A stretch of 21,763 nt of DNA, from assembly GCA_023413135.1 (NCBI GenBank), contig JAEZQK010000043.1, forward strand, positions 1 to 21,763, written 5' to 3'. Every line of letters starts with the position of its first letter. Position 1 is the stretch's first letter. Both the position numbers and the translations under genes were made by a program. Origin of the DNA: Bacillota bacterium (GTDB taxonomy: Bacteria > Bacillota > Clostridia > Christensenellales > Aristaeellaceae). This document shows positions 1 to 7,087 of the stretch, piece by piece. Under the pieces are notes generated by a model. The model worked only from the letters and a program-made list of their open reading frames with translations. It did no database searches and was not told the origin of the DNA.

Positions 1-68
1 GGGGCGGGGCTCTGCTCCGCCCTATGTGAAGCATCACCGTGGGGGGCGTAGCAGAGCCCCGCCCCTAC
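1..68. repeat. Palindromic intergenic element, family A (left-truncated by window edge)
   Basis: Perfect 16-bp inverted repeat: the arm at 1-16 (GGGGCGGGGCTCTGCT) is complementary to 50-65, with a 33-nt spacer. The right arm continues into CCCCTAC, the same edge sequence as the element at 19832-19957, so I place both in one family. The left arm probably continues beyond the window. Each arm is itself partly palindromic. There is no coding potential. It resembles the small non-autonomous palindromic elements (MITE or REP-like) scattered in many clostridial genomes; that assignment is inference. Confidence 0.7.
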
Positions 69-192
69 GGCGTTCATGCAAAGAATATAAACAAGCGCCA
101 CCCATATGTCATCTTATCTTAATGACATTGGAGCAAGCCCCCGTCCTATACTGATTCCATAGAAGCATTTATGTTTTGAAACAGTATGAGAT

Positions 193-229
193 AAAAAGAC
201 CGGCTGCCGCGATATGTGCGACAGCCGGT
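193..229 (-). terminator. Intrinsic terminator (leftward)
   Basis: Read on the minus strand, a stem formed by ACCGGCTG and CAGCCGGT (199-206 and 222-229), extended by three further pairs with a one-base mismatch, encloses a 7-nt loop. It is followed by C and a TTTTT run (193-197). This is a typical rho-independent terminator for transcription running right to left. It could end read-through from the topB-to-469 gene cluster, or a small RNA from the structured stretch at 258-432. Confidence 0.7.
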
Positions 230-432
230 TTCGTCTTATGAAAAACGCGCAAGTTAGCGGGGATGCAATGAAGTGGTGGAACCCCTTCATTTTAAATCGT
301 CTCACCCGGCTTTGCCGGATGGGCGGGTGCTTGCCAAGCAAGCTTTCCTTACACTTTTCACCGACCGCGGCCTTGCACCGGTCAAGCAAAGCGCAGATTG
401 ATGCAAGGTTGCAGGTGAAAAGTGCAAATCAT
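230..432. other. Gene-poor, highly self-complementary stretch; possible structured RNA or repeat
   Basis: No convincing gene. Several nested inverted repeats are visible: 352-362 with 414-424 (CACTTTTCACC and its complement), inside it CCTTGCA (371-377) with TGCAAGG (402-408), a CCGGC-TTT-GCCGG hairpin near 306-318, and AATGAAG/CTTCATT near 265-295. On the minus strand the stretch lies between two intrinsic terminators, as a small structured RNA would, but no clear promoter was seen. It could equally be a decayed palindromic element. Confidence 0.4.
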
Positions 433-457
433 GAAAATGCCAAGTAGCGGCATTTTC
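433..457 (-). terminator. Intrinsic terminator after the small acidic protein gene
   Basis: Perfect 9-bp stem GAAAATGCC / GGCATTTTC (433-441 with 449-457) with a 7-nt loop, starting 11 bases beyond the stop codon of the leftward gene at 469-807. The 3' arm carries TTTT in either reading direction. Its position fits termination of the leftward gene cluster. Confidence 0.6.
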
Positions 458-468
458 ACGAGACGAAG

Positions 469-807
469 TCAATCCCAATCCACCAAACCCTTTTCCTCCA
501 GGAAGACTTGCTGGGCATCCATATAATCATCCAGCAGGGAGGCCACCTTCATGGCAGCGTCGGCCCCCAGCTTGTTTTTGCTGACCAGCGCGTCCAGCAT
601 GTACTCGAAGGCATCGTCGTCGTCATAGTAGGCGGTGCCGGCGTTGCCCCCTTCATCCAGAACGCCGCTTTCGCGCATGAACATAAGATCGGCATCAATG
701 GCCTGTGAAACAAGCTCTTCCAGCTTAAGAGGCAATTCCTTATGCAGCCTGAAGTCGATCCTTTCCAGGATGAAGGGAAGCGCCTCCTGCTTATTGTACC
801 CGTTCAT
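469..807 (-). CDS. Small acidic protein of unknown function
   Basis: A 112-residue protein that I do not recognise. It is strongly acidic, with a DDDD run near residues 62-66, and has no signal peptide, membrane segment or cysteine motif. It looks mostly helical and soluble, hence cytoplasmic. The start is supported by AAAGGAGG seven bases before the ATG. It begins 17 bases after the pepF stop codon and is followed by a terminator at 433-457, so it is almost certainly the last gene of the pepF transcript. Co-transcription with a peptidase is the only functional hint. The Shine-Dalgarno site and tight spacing make a real gene likely. Confidence 0.8.
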   Translation of the reverse strand: MNGYNKQEALPFILERIDFRLHKELPLKLEELVSQAIDADLMFMRESGVLDEGGNAGTAYYDDDDAFEYMLDALVSKNKLGADAAMKVASLLDDYMDAQQVFLEEKGLVDWD

Positions 808-824
808 GCGTTTTCCTCCTTTTG

Positions 825-2612
825 TTACAGAAGCCCGGCCAGGCGTTCGGTCGTCTTTTTGAACACTTGCATGGCGCTGCGGATGGGTTCCGGGCTGGAC
901 ATATCCACCCCGGCCAGCTTCAGTGCTTCAATGGGGGGCAGGCTGCCGCCGGCGGACAGGAATTTGTAGTAATCCTTCACCGCGCTTTCGCCTTCCGTAA
1001 GGATACGGTTGGCCAGGAACACCGCCGCGGAGAAGCCGGTAGCGTATTTGTACACATAGAAGGCCCGGTAGAAGTGGGGGATGCGCATCCATTCCGACTG
1101 GATGAGCTCATCTACCACGCAATGCTGGCCGTAATATTTTTGGTTCAATTCCATATAGGCCTTGGAAAGCGCCTCCTTGGTAAGGGCTTCGCCTTCCTCC
1201 GCCATGCGGTGGCTGATGCGCTCAAATTCCGCGAACATGGTCTGGCGGAATACTGTGGTGCGGAACTGCTCCAACAGGTGGTTGCAAAGGTATGCCAGCG
1301 CCTTTCTGTTATCCTTATAATGCTCCATCAGCTTTGTCATGAGAATGATTTCGTTGCAGGTGGAGGCTACCTCTGCCGCGAACAGCGTATAATTGGCCTT
1401 GGGGGCAGGCTGGTGCAAATTGCTGTAGTAACTGTGCATGGCGTGGCCCATCTCATGGGCGATGGTCATGGCGCTGTCCAGATCATCCCGGTGGTTTAAA
1501 AGCACATACGGATGTACGCCGTAAGCGCCCCAGGAATAGGCGCCGTTGGATTTGGCCTTGCTGGAATACACGTCGATCCAGCCATCCTCATAGGCGCTTT
1601 TGAGCACCTTTTGATATTCGGCACCCAGGGAAGACAACCCCTCCATTACCATCTGATAGGCTTCGGGGTAGGGAAGCTTCATGTCGTAGTCCTCCACCAT
1701 GGAGGCGTACAGGTCATACAGATGGATCTCGTCCAGGTTCATGACCGGCTTGCGCAGGGCGATGTAATCATTCAGGGCCGGCAGGCTTTCATGGACGACT
1801 GCGATCAGGTTGTCGTATACGGACAGGGGAATCTCATCCGGGAACAAGGAAGCTTCCACGGCGGTTTCAAAGCCTCTGGCCCGGGCGGTGAACAGATCCC
1901 CCTTCACGCTGCCGGAATAGGCGGAGGCAATCGTTGCCCCGAAATTGGTATACGTTTCAAACAACGCGGTAAATGCATCTTTACGTACGCGGCGGTCGCT
2001 GCTGCGGATGAGCATGCCATAGCCTGCTTCGGTAAGGGGGATTTCCTCGCCCTTTTCGTTGCGGATGTCGGGGAACTTCATATCCACCTGGGTGAGCATA
2101 GAGAATATATTTTGAGGCGCGCTGGCCATTTCCCCGGTCATGGCCAGCAGCTTTTCCTGCTCTGCAGGCAGGGTATGGGGCTTGTTTCGCAAAAGGGTAC
2201 GCAGGTATACGTCAAAATCTGAAAGGACAGGATCCTTCATCAGCGCATGGAGGGCTGATTCCTCCATAGCTAGCAGTTCCGGTTCCAGGAAGGACGCGGC
2301 GGCTTCGGTCTCCACCGACAATGACTCTGCCCGGTCGGTCAGCGCCTGGAAGGTGGTATTGGCATTGTCTTCATCCCTGTGCATATGGGCAAAGGCATAC
2401 AGCCGCTCCAGGATCAGATGGCTTTCAAAGTAAGCCTTGATGGCCTTGGCGGGATTTCCGGCCACGCGGCCCTTGAACGACTCCAAAACCGGCACCGATG
2501 CTTTTGCTTTTTGGAAATCGGCCTCCCATGCTTCCACGGTTAAGTAAAGGTCTTCCAGTTTCCATTGCCAGCGCTTGTCGATTTCACTGCGCAGTTTTAC
2601 TTGCTCTGCCAT
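825..2612 (-). CDS. pepF: Oligoendopeptidase F (M3B family zinc metallopeptidase)
   Basis: Cytoplasmic zinc metallopeptidase of 595 residues, the usual length for PepF, predicted to cleave short peptides internally. The thermolysin-like motif HEMGH is at residues 386-390: two zinc-binding histidines and catalytic Glu387. The third ligand is predicted to be Glu414 in the family motif AAEVASTCNE. The aromatic HSYYS and YTLF stretches between them are typical of M3B enzymes. The N-terminal half is the helical domain that roofs the active-site channel. No signal peptide is present. AAGGAG lies seven bases before the ATG. The gene starts 15 bases after the MFS permease stop, so the two are probably co-transcribed. 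Substrate range (nutrient peptides, signal-peptide remnants or pheromones) cannot be told from sequence. Confidence 0.95.
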   Translation of the reverse strand: MAEQVKLRSEIDKRWQWKLEDLYLTVEAWEADFQKAKASVPVLESFKGRVAGNPAKAIKAYFESHLILERLYAFAHMHRDEDNANTTFQALTDRAESLSVETEAAASFLEPELLAMEESALHALMKDPVLSDFDVYLRTLLRNKPHTLPAEQEKLLAMTGEMASAPQNIFSMLTQVDMKFPDIRNEKGEEIPLTEAGYGMLIRSSDRRVRKDAFTALFETYTNFGATIASAYSGSVKGDLFTARARGFETAVEASLFPDEIPLSVYDNLIAVVHESLPALNDYIALRKPVMNLDEIHLYDLYASMVEDYDMKLPYPEAYQMVMEGLSSLGAEYQKVLKSAYEDGWIDVYSSKAKSNGAYSWGAYGVHPYVLLNHRDDLDSAMTIAHEMGHAMHSYYSNLHQPAPKANYTLFAAEVASTCNEIILMTKLMEHYKDNRKALAYLCNHLLEQFRTTVFRQTMFAEFERISHRMAEEGEALTKEALSKAYMELNQKYYGQHCVVDELIQSEWMRIPHFYRAFYVYKYATGFSAAVFLANRILTEGESAVKDYYKFLSAGGSLPPIEALKLAGVDMSSPEPIRSAMQVFKKTTERLAGLL

Positions 2613-2627
2613 TGTCTATCTCCTTAC

Positions 2628-4076
2628 TTATTTTTTGTTGCGAAGATATGCCTTCACTTCGTGAAATCTTCGCCCGAAGCCTGTAAAGGAATTCTGTGTA
2701 ATCTCCCTCACCACCGGGCGCATGGCATGCGAGCCTGCCTCCTTGACCAATGGAAGGACTAAAAGGACAGCAAGGATGCGCAGTACCGCAGAGGTGGCGA
2801 AGATATAATGATACCTGTTCAGTGTGATGCCCGGGAGTTGGAACCTAAGCGTCTCTAGGTGGGTATACACGCCTTGCACCATGATCCCGCCTATGGTATT
2901 CCCCAGAGCGACGCCTGCCAGGTTGATTATGGTAAAGAATACCGCCAGATACATGGAGGGATTCTTTTGCCCGGCCAGGTTAAGGGGAAGATTCTGCTGC
3001 CCCAGGTCAATGGGGGACCAGAAAATCCCCGTTAGCAGGTTTAGCACGATGACCAACCAGGTTGTGGCAGGGGTGACAGACAGCCATAGCAGCGGGGTCA
3101 GCATGCACATCAGGACGGATATATGAAGGATTGGCTTGTTGCCAAACCTATCCATCAGCCTTCCCCAGCGGGATACAAATATCACGGCCATCACGTTGGA
3201 AGTAATCTGGTTATACAGAGTAATCTGCGTATAATTCATATGCAGGTTTTCCAGCATATGCACATTAAAGAAGGGTGCAGACACATTGACGGAAAAGTGC
3301 CACGCGGTGTAAAACAGCGTCACCATCATGAAGGGCTTATCTCTGAGCACTACGCGGATCATGGTCAGGAAACTTTCCTGCTTTTCTTCCGGTGGAGGGG
3401 TGCGCATTTTGGGCCAGTCTACAAAAATGAAGAAAGAAAGATCGGTCATGCCCAGAATGCCTGCAGCTATCAGCACAATGGTATAGCCCAGCGTACCCGT
3501 GCTGTCCATGATCCAGGAAACCATAAGCCCCGCGGCAATGCCCGCCAGCACGAACGTGCGGTAACGAACGCTGAAATACCTGCCCCGGATGCGCAGTGGC
3601 ACCAGATCACGCATCAGGCTGTTGTAGCCCAAGTTGACCACGGAGTTGCCCCCGGCGATGAGCGCCACCAGGACGATCACAGCCCATGGCCGGAGATAGA
3701 GCGAGACTTCCGGAATAAGAAAGGGAATCAGGCCGATGGGAATCCAAAGGGAACGGCCCAGAATGCCAAAGAACAGGAACAGGAAACGGCGGTTGCGTTT
3801 GCGTTCCATCAGGTAGCTTATGAACAGTTGGGAGGTGTTTGCGATAACAGGGATTGCGGCAATGATCCCCAACTGGAGATCATCAGCCCGTATCACCTCA
3901 CGCAAGAATCCGGTCCAGGCTGCACCGGTGGTGATCACACCGGCAGCATTGCCAAATGTTGCAGCCCAGATGACCAAGTACAGGCTGCGGCGGAGACTGT
4001 CGGTCATGCCGGTGGAATCGAACAAGTCTCGGGAGCGGGGCCAACGAAGCATACGACCCCATTTGGGCATATTCAT
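2628..4076 (-). CDS. Major facilitator superfamily (MFS) permease
   Basis: Polytopic inner-membrane protein of about 482 residues with the hydrophobic pattern of a 12-helix MFS transporter. The first half contains LGIIAAIPVIANTSQLFISYLMERKRNRR, written here only as its features: a helix followed by a basic cytoplasmic loop like MFS motif A. A similar acidic/basic loop (SRWGRLMDRFGNKP) appears at the start of the second half, the usual internal duplication. The substrate is unknown. The start is uncertain: 4076 (MNMPKWG) is the best guess, but no good Shine-Dalgarno is visible there; 4070 and 4052 (after GGGG) are alternatives, and the frame stays open to 4205. It sits between topB and pepF, reading the same way. 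Confidence 0.8.
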   Translation of the reverse strand: MNMPKWGRMLRWPRSRDLFDSTGMTDSLRRSLYLVIWAATFGNAAGVITTGAAWTGFLREVIRADDLQLGIIAAIPVIANTSQLFISYLMERKRNRRFLFLFFGILGRSLWIPIGLIPFLIPEVSLYLRPWAVIVLVALIAGGNSVVNLGYNSLMRDLVPLRIRGRYFSVRYRTFVLAGIAAGLMVSWIMDSTGTLGYTIVLIAAGILGMTDLSFFIFVDWPKMRTPPPEEKQESFLTMIRVVLRDKPFMMVTLFYTAWHFSVNVSAPFFNVHMLENLHMNYTQITLYNQITSNVMAVIFVSRWGRLMDRFGNKPILHISVLMCMLTPLLWLSVTPATTWLVIVLNLLTGIFWSPIDLGQQNLPLNLAGQKNPSMYLAVFFTIINLAGVALGNTIGGIMVQGVYTHLETLRFQLPGITLNRYHYIFATSAVLRILAVLLVLPLVKEAGSHAMRPVVREITQNSFTGFGRRFHEVKAYLRNKK

Positions 4077-4221
4077 GGGATTAAGAACCAGCCTTTCCTG
4101 TGTATGAAGGCATAGTACGCGCCGCGCCGTTAGGCGCACATCCGGCATCATCGGTAAAGATACGGGGCCCTTGGCCCATGGATATTCTATCCCATCCGCT
4201 GGCAAGATGCAAGGAGGGGAA

Positions 4222-6375
4222 TCACTTTCTCTCGGCTTTTATGTAGGTGATGGGCACCCGGATGGATGGGGCGGCTGCGCCCTTTGGCGTAAAGCTCAAA
4301 AAGCCTTCGTGAAGGGTCAAATTGCCTGTGCTGCCCTGGAGGCTTCCGTTTTTTATAAGCAGGGGCACAAGCTTTGCGGTGAGCAGAGGTCCGCCGCTTT
4401 TTTGAAGGCAATCCTTCCAAAGGGTGAAACGGCAGCCCTGACGGTACCGGGTGCAGTAAAAAGCCTTTGTATTCTCCGCCACACCGCCGTCTTGACATAC
4501 GGGGCATTTGATGTCCGGCAAGGTCGGCGCTGCGGTTTTTGTTCGGGTTTTGCCTTTTGAACCGTCTTCTGTTGCAAAGCTGGCCGACTTTGCATCCTCC
4601 CGGGCGTAGCTGACCAGAAAACCGCACAGGCGGCGGATACCCGCAAGGAAGGGAGATGCTTCCTGAGAGCCTGCGGCAATTTGGTTGAGGGCCAGTTCCC
4701 AGCGGCCGGTGGTTTCCGGTGAGGCAATCTCCGGCGGGGCCACGCGGATCAGCTCAACGCCTTTTTCGGTAGCCAGCAGCGTTTTTCCCTTGCGCGCAGC
4801 GTAGCCCACCGCCACCAGCCGTTCGATGATGGCGGCCCGCGTAGCCGGGGTGCCCAAGCCGCTGCCTTTCATTTGCTCTTTGAGTTCCTCATCCTCAATA
4901 TCTTTGCCGGCATGCTCCATGGCGGAAAGCAGGCTCCCGTCGGTATGGGGCGGCGGGGGCTTGGTGGTTTCCTTTTTGGATGAGGCCTTTTGTACCGTGC
5001 GTACATCGCCGGCCGCAAGGGCGGGAAGAGAGGATTCGTCATCCTTTGCCGATTTCTCTATTCCCTCGTACACCTTTTTCCAGCCGGTTTCCTTCACGGT
5101 CCGGCCTGTGGTGCGGAAGGTATGCTCATTTGCGCCGGTGATCACTTTCAGCGCATCGTACGTGTAGGCCGGGTAGAAGGCTGCCAGCAGCCTTCGGGCG
5201 ATGAGGTCGAACAGCCTTTTTTCATCAGGCGGAAGCTTGGTTATGTCGGTCTTTTTGGGCGTGGGCAGGATGGCGTGATGGTCGCTGACCTTGCTGTTGT
5301 CAAATATGCGCCTGGGATGGGTAAGCCTGCCCTCCGGCATCGCACCGGGAATCAGGGGCTGGTATACATCCGGCAGGCTTTGCATCGCCCGTTTGGCGGG
5401 GCCGGCCATGTCGTCGGGCAGGTGGCGGCTGTCGGTGCGGGGATAGGTGATTGCCTTGTGGGTTTCATACAGGCTTTGGGCCACCTTCAGTGCTTTTTGG
5501 GCGGTGAAGTTCAGGAGGCGGTTGGCATCCCGCTGAAGGGTGGTCAGGTCGTACAGTTGGGGCGGAAGCTCCTGCTTCGGGGTGGATTCGGATAAAAGAA
5601 CCTTGCCTTCCCGGCCTTTTATAGATTGGGCAATAGCCTCCGCCGCTTCTTTTGTGGGAAGGCGGGTGTCGTTCTCTTGCCCTTGCTTGAACCACATGCC
5701 CTGGTAATCGCCGAAATCCGCTGTAACGGTATAGTACTCCTCGGGCTTAAAGGAAGCGATCTCCAAGTGGCGTTTTACCAAAATGGCCAGGGTTGGCGTC
5801 TGCACGCGGCCGACGCTTAACAATACGTTATGCTTCAGCGTAAAGGCACGGCTTAAATTCATGCCCACCAGCCAGTCCGCCTGGGCGCGGCAGGAGGCGC
5901 TTGTGTACAAATTGTCATAAGCCGTGCCGGGCTTCAAGGCCGCAAAGCCTTCCAGGATGGCTTCGTCGGTCATGGAGCTGATCCATAGCCTGTCTACAGG
6001 CTTAACACATCCTGCCTCCCGATAGATAAAGCGGAAGATCAGTTCACCCTCCCGCCCGGCGTCGGTGGCGCAGATGACGCGTTCTGTCTCCTTGTCACAT
6101 AACCACTTTTTCAGAATGCGAAATTGACCCTTTGTTTTAGGCAGCACTTTCAAAGGTATGCTCTCCGGCAGAATGGGCAGGTCGTCCATGCGCCACTTCT
6201 TGTACTTTTCATCCATCTCATCGGGATCACAAAGAGCCACCAGATGGCCGATGGCCCAGGTGACCACATATTTTTCCCCCAGCAGGCAGCCTTCGCCTCT
6301 TTCCCGGCATTTTAATACCCGGGCGATGTCCCTGCCCACGCTGGGCTTTTCTGCTACAACGACTGTTCTTCCCAT
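4222..6375 (-). CDS. topB: DNA topoisomerase III (type IA)
   Basis: Type IA topoisomerase of 717 residues that passes one DNA strand through a transient nick and decatenates DNA. The Toprim domain shows VVAEKPSVGRDIA (Glu9) and TDAGREGE (Asp105 region), which hold the Mg ion. The catalytic tyrosine is Tyr311 in ITYPRTDSR. A C-terminal zinc-finger-like cluster has Cys624, Cys627, Cys641 and Cys648, followed by a short tail. Length and order match B. subtilis-type TopB. I place the start at 6375 (MGRTVVVAEK), where GGAGAAAGGG precedes the ATG. An upstream in-frame ATG at 6417 would add 14 residues encoded by a palindromic repeat and is unlikely. A sigma-A-like promoter lies 480 bases upstream at 6862-6891. 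Confidence 0.93.
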   Translation of the reverse strand: MGRTVVVAEKPSVGRDIARVLKCRERGEGCLLGEKYVVTWAIGHLVALCDPDEMDEKYKKWRMDDLPILPESIPLKVLPKTKGQFRILKKWLCDKETERVICATDAGREGELIFRFIYREAGCVKPVDRLWISSMTDEAILEGFAALKPGTAYDNLYTSASCRAQADWLVGMNLSRAFTLKHNVLLSVGRVQTPTLAILVKRHLEIASFKPEEYYTVTADFGDYQGMWFKQGQENDTRLPTKEAAEAIAQSIKGREGKVLLSESTPKQELPPQLYDLTTLQRDANRLLNFTAQKALKVAQSLYETHKAITYPRTDSRHLPDDMAGPAKRAMQSLPDVYQPLIPGAMPEGRLTHPRRIFDNSKVSDHHAILPTPKKTDITKLPPDEKRLFDLIARRLLAAFYPAYTYDALKVITGANEHTFRTTGRTVKETGWKKVYEGIEKSAKDDESSLPALAAGDVRTVQKASSKKETTKPPPPHTDGSLLSAMEHAGKDIEDEELKEQMKGSGLGTPATRAAIIERLVAVGYAARKGKTLLATEKGVELIRVAPPEIASPETTGRWELALNQIAAGSQEASPFLAGIRRLCGFLVSYAREDAKSASFATEDGSKGKTRTKTAAPTLPDIKCPVCQDGGVAENTKAFYCTRYRQGCRFTLWKDCLQKSGGPLLTAKLVPLLIKNGSLQGSTGNLTLHEGFLSFTPKGAAAPSIRVPITYIKAERK

Positions 6376-6388
6376 GAAAGCCCTTTCT

Positions 6389-6443
6389 CCAGGGGCTCTG
6401 CCCCTGGACCCTGCCAAAGGGACAAAGCCCCTTTGGAATCCCC
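6389..6443. repeat. Palindromic element, family B, short copy in the topB leader
   Basis: Two adjacent hairpins: CCAGGGGC-TCT-GCCCCTGG (6389-6407) and CCAAAGGG-7 nt-CCCTTTGG (6414-6436), ending with AATCCCC. The same parts occur in inverted orientation at 6926-7087. The element lies directly upstream of the topB ribosome binding site, so its hairpins would form in the topB leader RNA. Confidence 0.75.
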
Positions 6444-6445
6444 AT

Positions 6446-6526
6446 ATTTATTCATAAAAGATGATTCTGGTTGATACGCAAACAGATATAAACGCTGATA
6501 CTGCCCTGAAAACAGGGCGCAAGACG
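6446..6526. other. Intergenic segment with a GCCCTG-AAAA-CAGGGC hairpin
   Basis: No gene seen. It contains a perfect hairpin, GCCCTG-AAAA-CAGGGC (6503-6518). An 18-base string, ATACTGCCCTGAAAACAG (6498-6515), recurs exactly at 19791-19808, where the second hairpin arm is lost. This is probably another repeat fragment. Confidence 0.5.
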
Positions 6527-6730
6527 AGGCTTCCCCTTGAGGCCCTTCGCACCGTACTGCGCTTCGCTTGACTGGTGTTCCGCATTATCGCTCTGCTCCA
6601 ATGCTCCAGGCTCCGCCCTCCGGGAAGCTGTCGACGAAGTCGACTGATGAGGTGTTCATGGAAAGACATACAATCGCAGTTAAACACCTCATCCGGCGCT
6701 GCGCGCCACCTTCCCCTCAAGGGGAAGGCT
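6527..6730. repeat. Palindromic MITE-like element, family C (204 bp, apparently composite)
   Basis: The ends form a near-perfect 16-bp inverted repeat (6527-6542 with 6715-6730; core TTCCCCTTGAGG). Inside are a second inverted repeat, GATGAGGTGTT/AACACCTCATC (6646-6656 with 6683-6693), and the hairpins GTCGAC-GAA-GTCGAC (6630-6644), GGCGC-TGC-GCGCC (6695-6707) and CCTTCCCC-TCAA-GGGGAAGG (6709-6728). Elements with such CCTTCCCCTCAAGGGGAAGG ends are familiar to me from gut Clostridia, but I could not check this. There is no transposase gene; mobility, if any, would be supplied in trans. Confidence 0.75.
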
Positions 6731-6861
6731 CAAAAAAGCATCATGCAGCCTTTTTCATACCATGGGGCGCTTTTTCATTCTATGAACAGCTATTGATGTA
6801 TACATTGATGTTTTCAATATAGCATGGCGTATAGAATAATGCATCCTCCCACCCGCTGTTC

Positions 6862-6891
6862 ATTATATCCCAGCCAAATGGAAGGACGCAA
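6862..6891 (-). promoter_or_regulatory. Sigma-A-like promoter reading toward topB
   Basis: On the minus strand, TTGCGT (6886-6891) and TATAAT (6862-6867) are separated by 18 bases. The -10 is a perfect consensus. Transcription would start near 6855, giving a topB leader of about 480 nt that crosses repeat elements C and B. Confidence 0.6.
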
Positions 6892-6925
6892 TATATCAAG
6901 CCTGTATACAATTTATAATGACAAT

Positions 6926-7087
6926 GGGGATTCCAAAGGGGCTATACCGGCTGGCTCAATCGGCGCGCTGGTTCGCTGCCGCTCCCATCGCTTGTTTCGC
7001 CAGCTTCCTCCGTCCCGCCCATTTCCGCCACAGGCGGGGGCGGGACTTCGGAACCCTTTGGCAGTTGTCCAGGGACAGCGTCCCTGG
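6926..7087. repeat. Palindromic element, family B, long copy inside the ABC gene 3' end
   Basis: GGGGATTCCAAAGGGGC (6926-6942) is the exact complement of the end of the short copy at 6427-6443. CCCTTTGG (7054-7061) and the hairpin CCAGGGAC-AGC-GTCCCTGG (7069-7087) correspond to its other parts. The two CCAAAGGG-type arms are 113 bases apart here instead of 7. The extra block contains its own palindrome (GTCCCGCCC 7012-7020 with GGGCGGGAC 7038-7046). Most of the element is translated as the C-terminal tail of the ABC transporter ending at 6942. Confidence 0.7.

Noticed and set aside
114..389. Minus-strand reading frame of 91 codons
   Set aside because: It runs through a terminator hairpin and the structured repeat region, has no ribosome site and no protein-like composition.
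822..2222. Two long plus-strand frames (225 and 236 codons) opposite pepF
   Set aside because: They are antisense to a clear metallopeptidase gene; composition mirrors the pepF codons and no start signals are present.
3123..4115. Plus-strand frame of 330 codons opposite the MFS permease
   Set aside because: Long but rich in His/Gln, as expected from the reverse of membrane-protein codons; no ribosome site, no domain.
6376..6417. 14-codon N-terminal extension of topB
   Set aside because: Encoded by repeat B; the conserved type IA start (VVVAEKPSVGR) and the ribosome site place the ATG at 6375.
6568..6822. Overlapping plus-strand frames of 73-84 codons between topB and the ABC gene
   Set aside because: They are translations of palindromic element C (PSPQGEG-like peptides) without ribosome sites.
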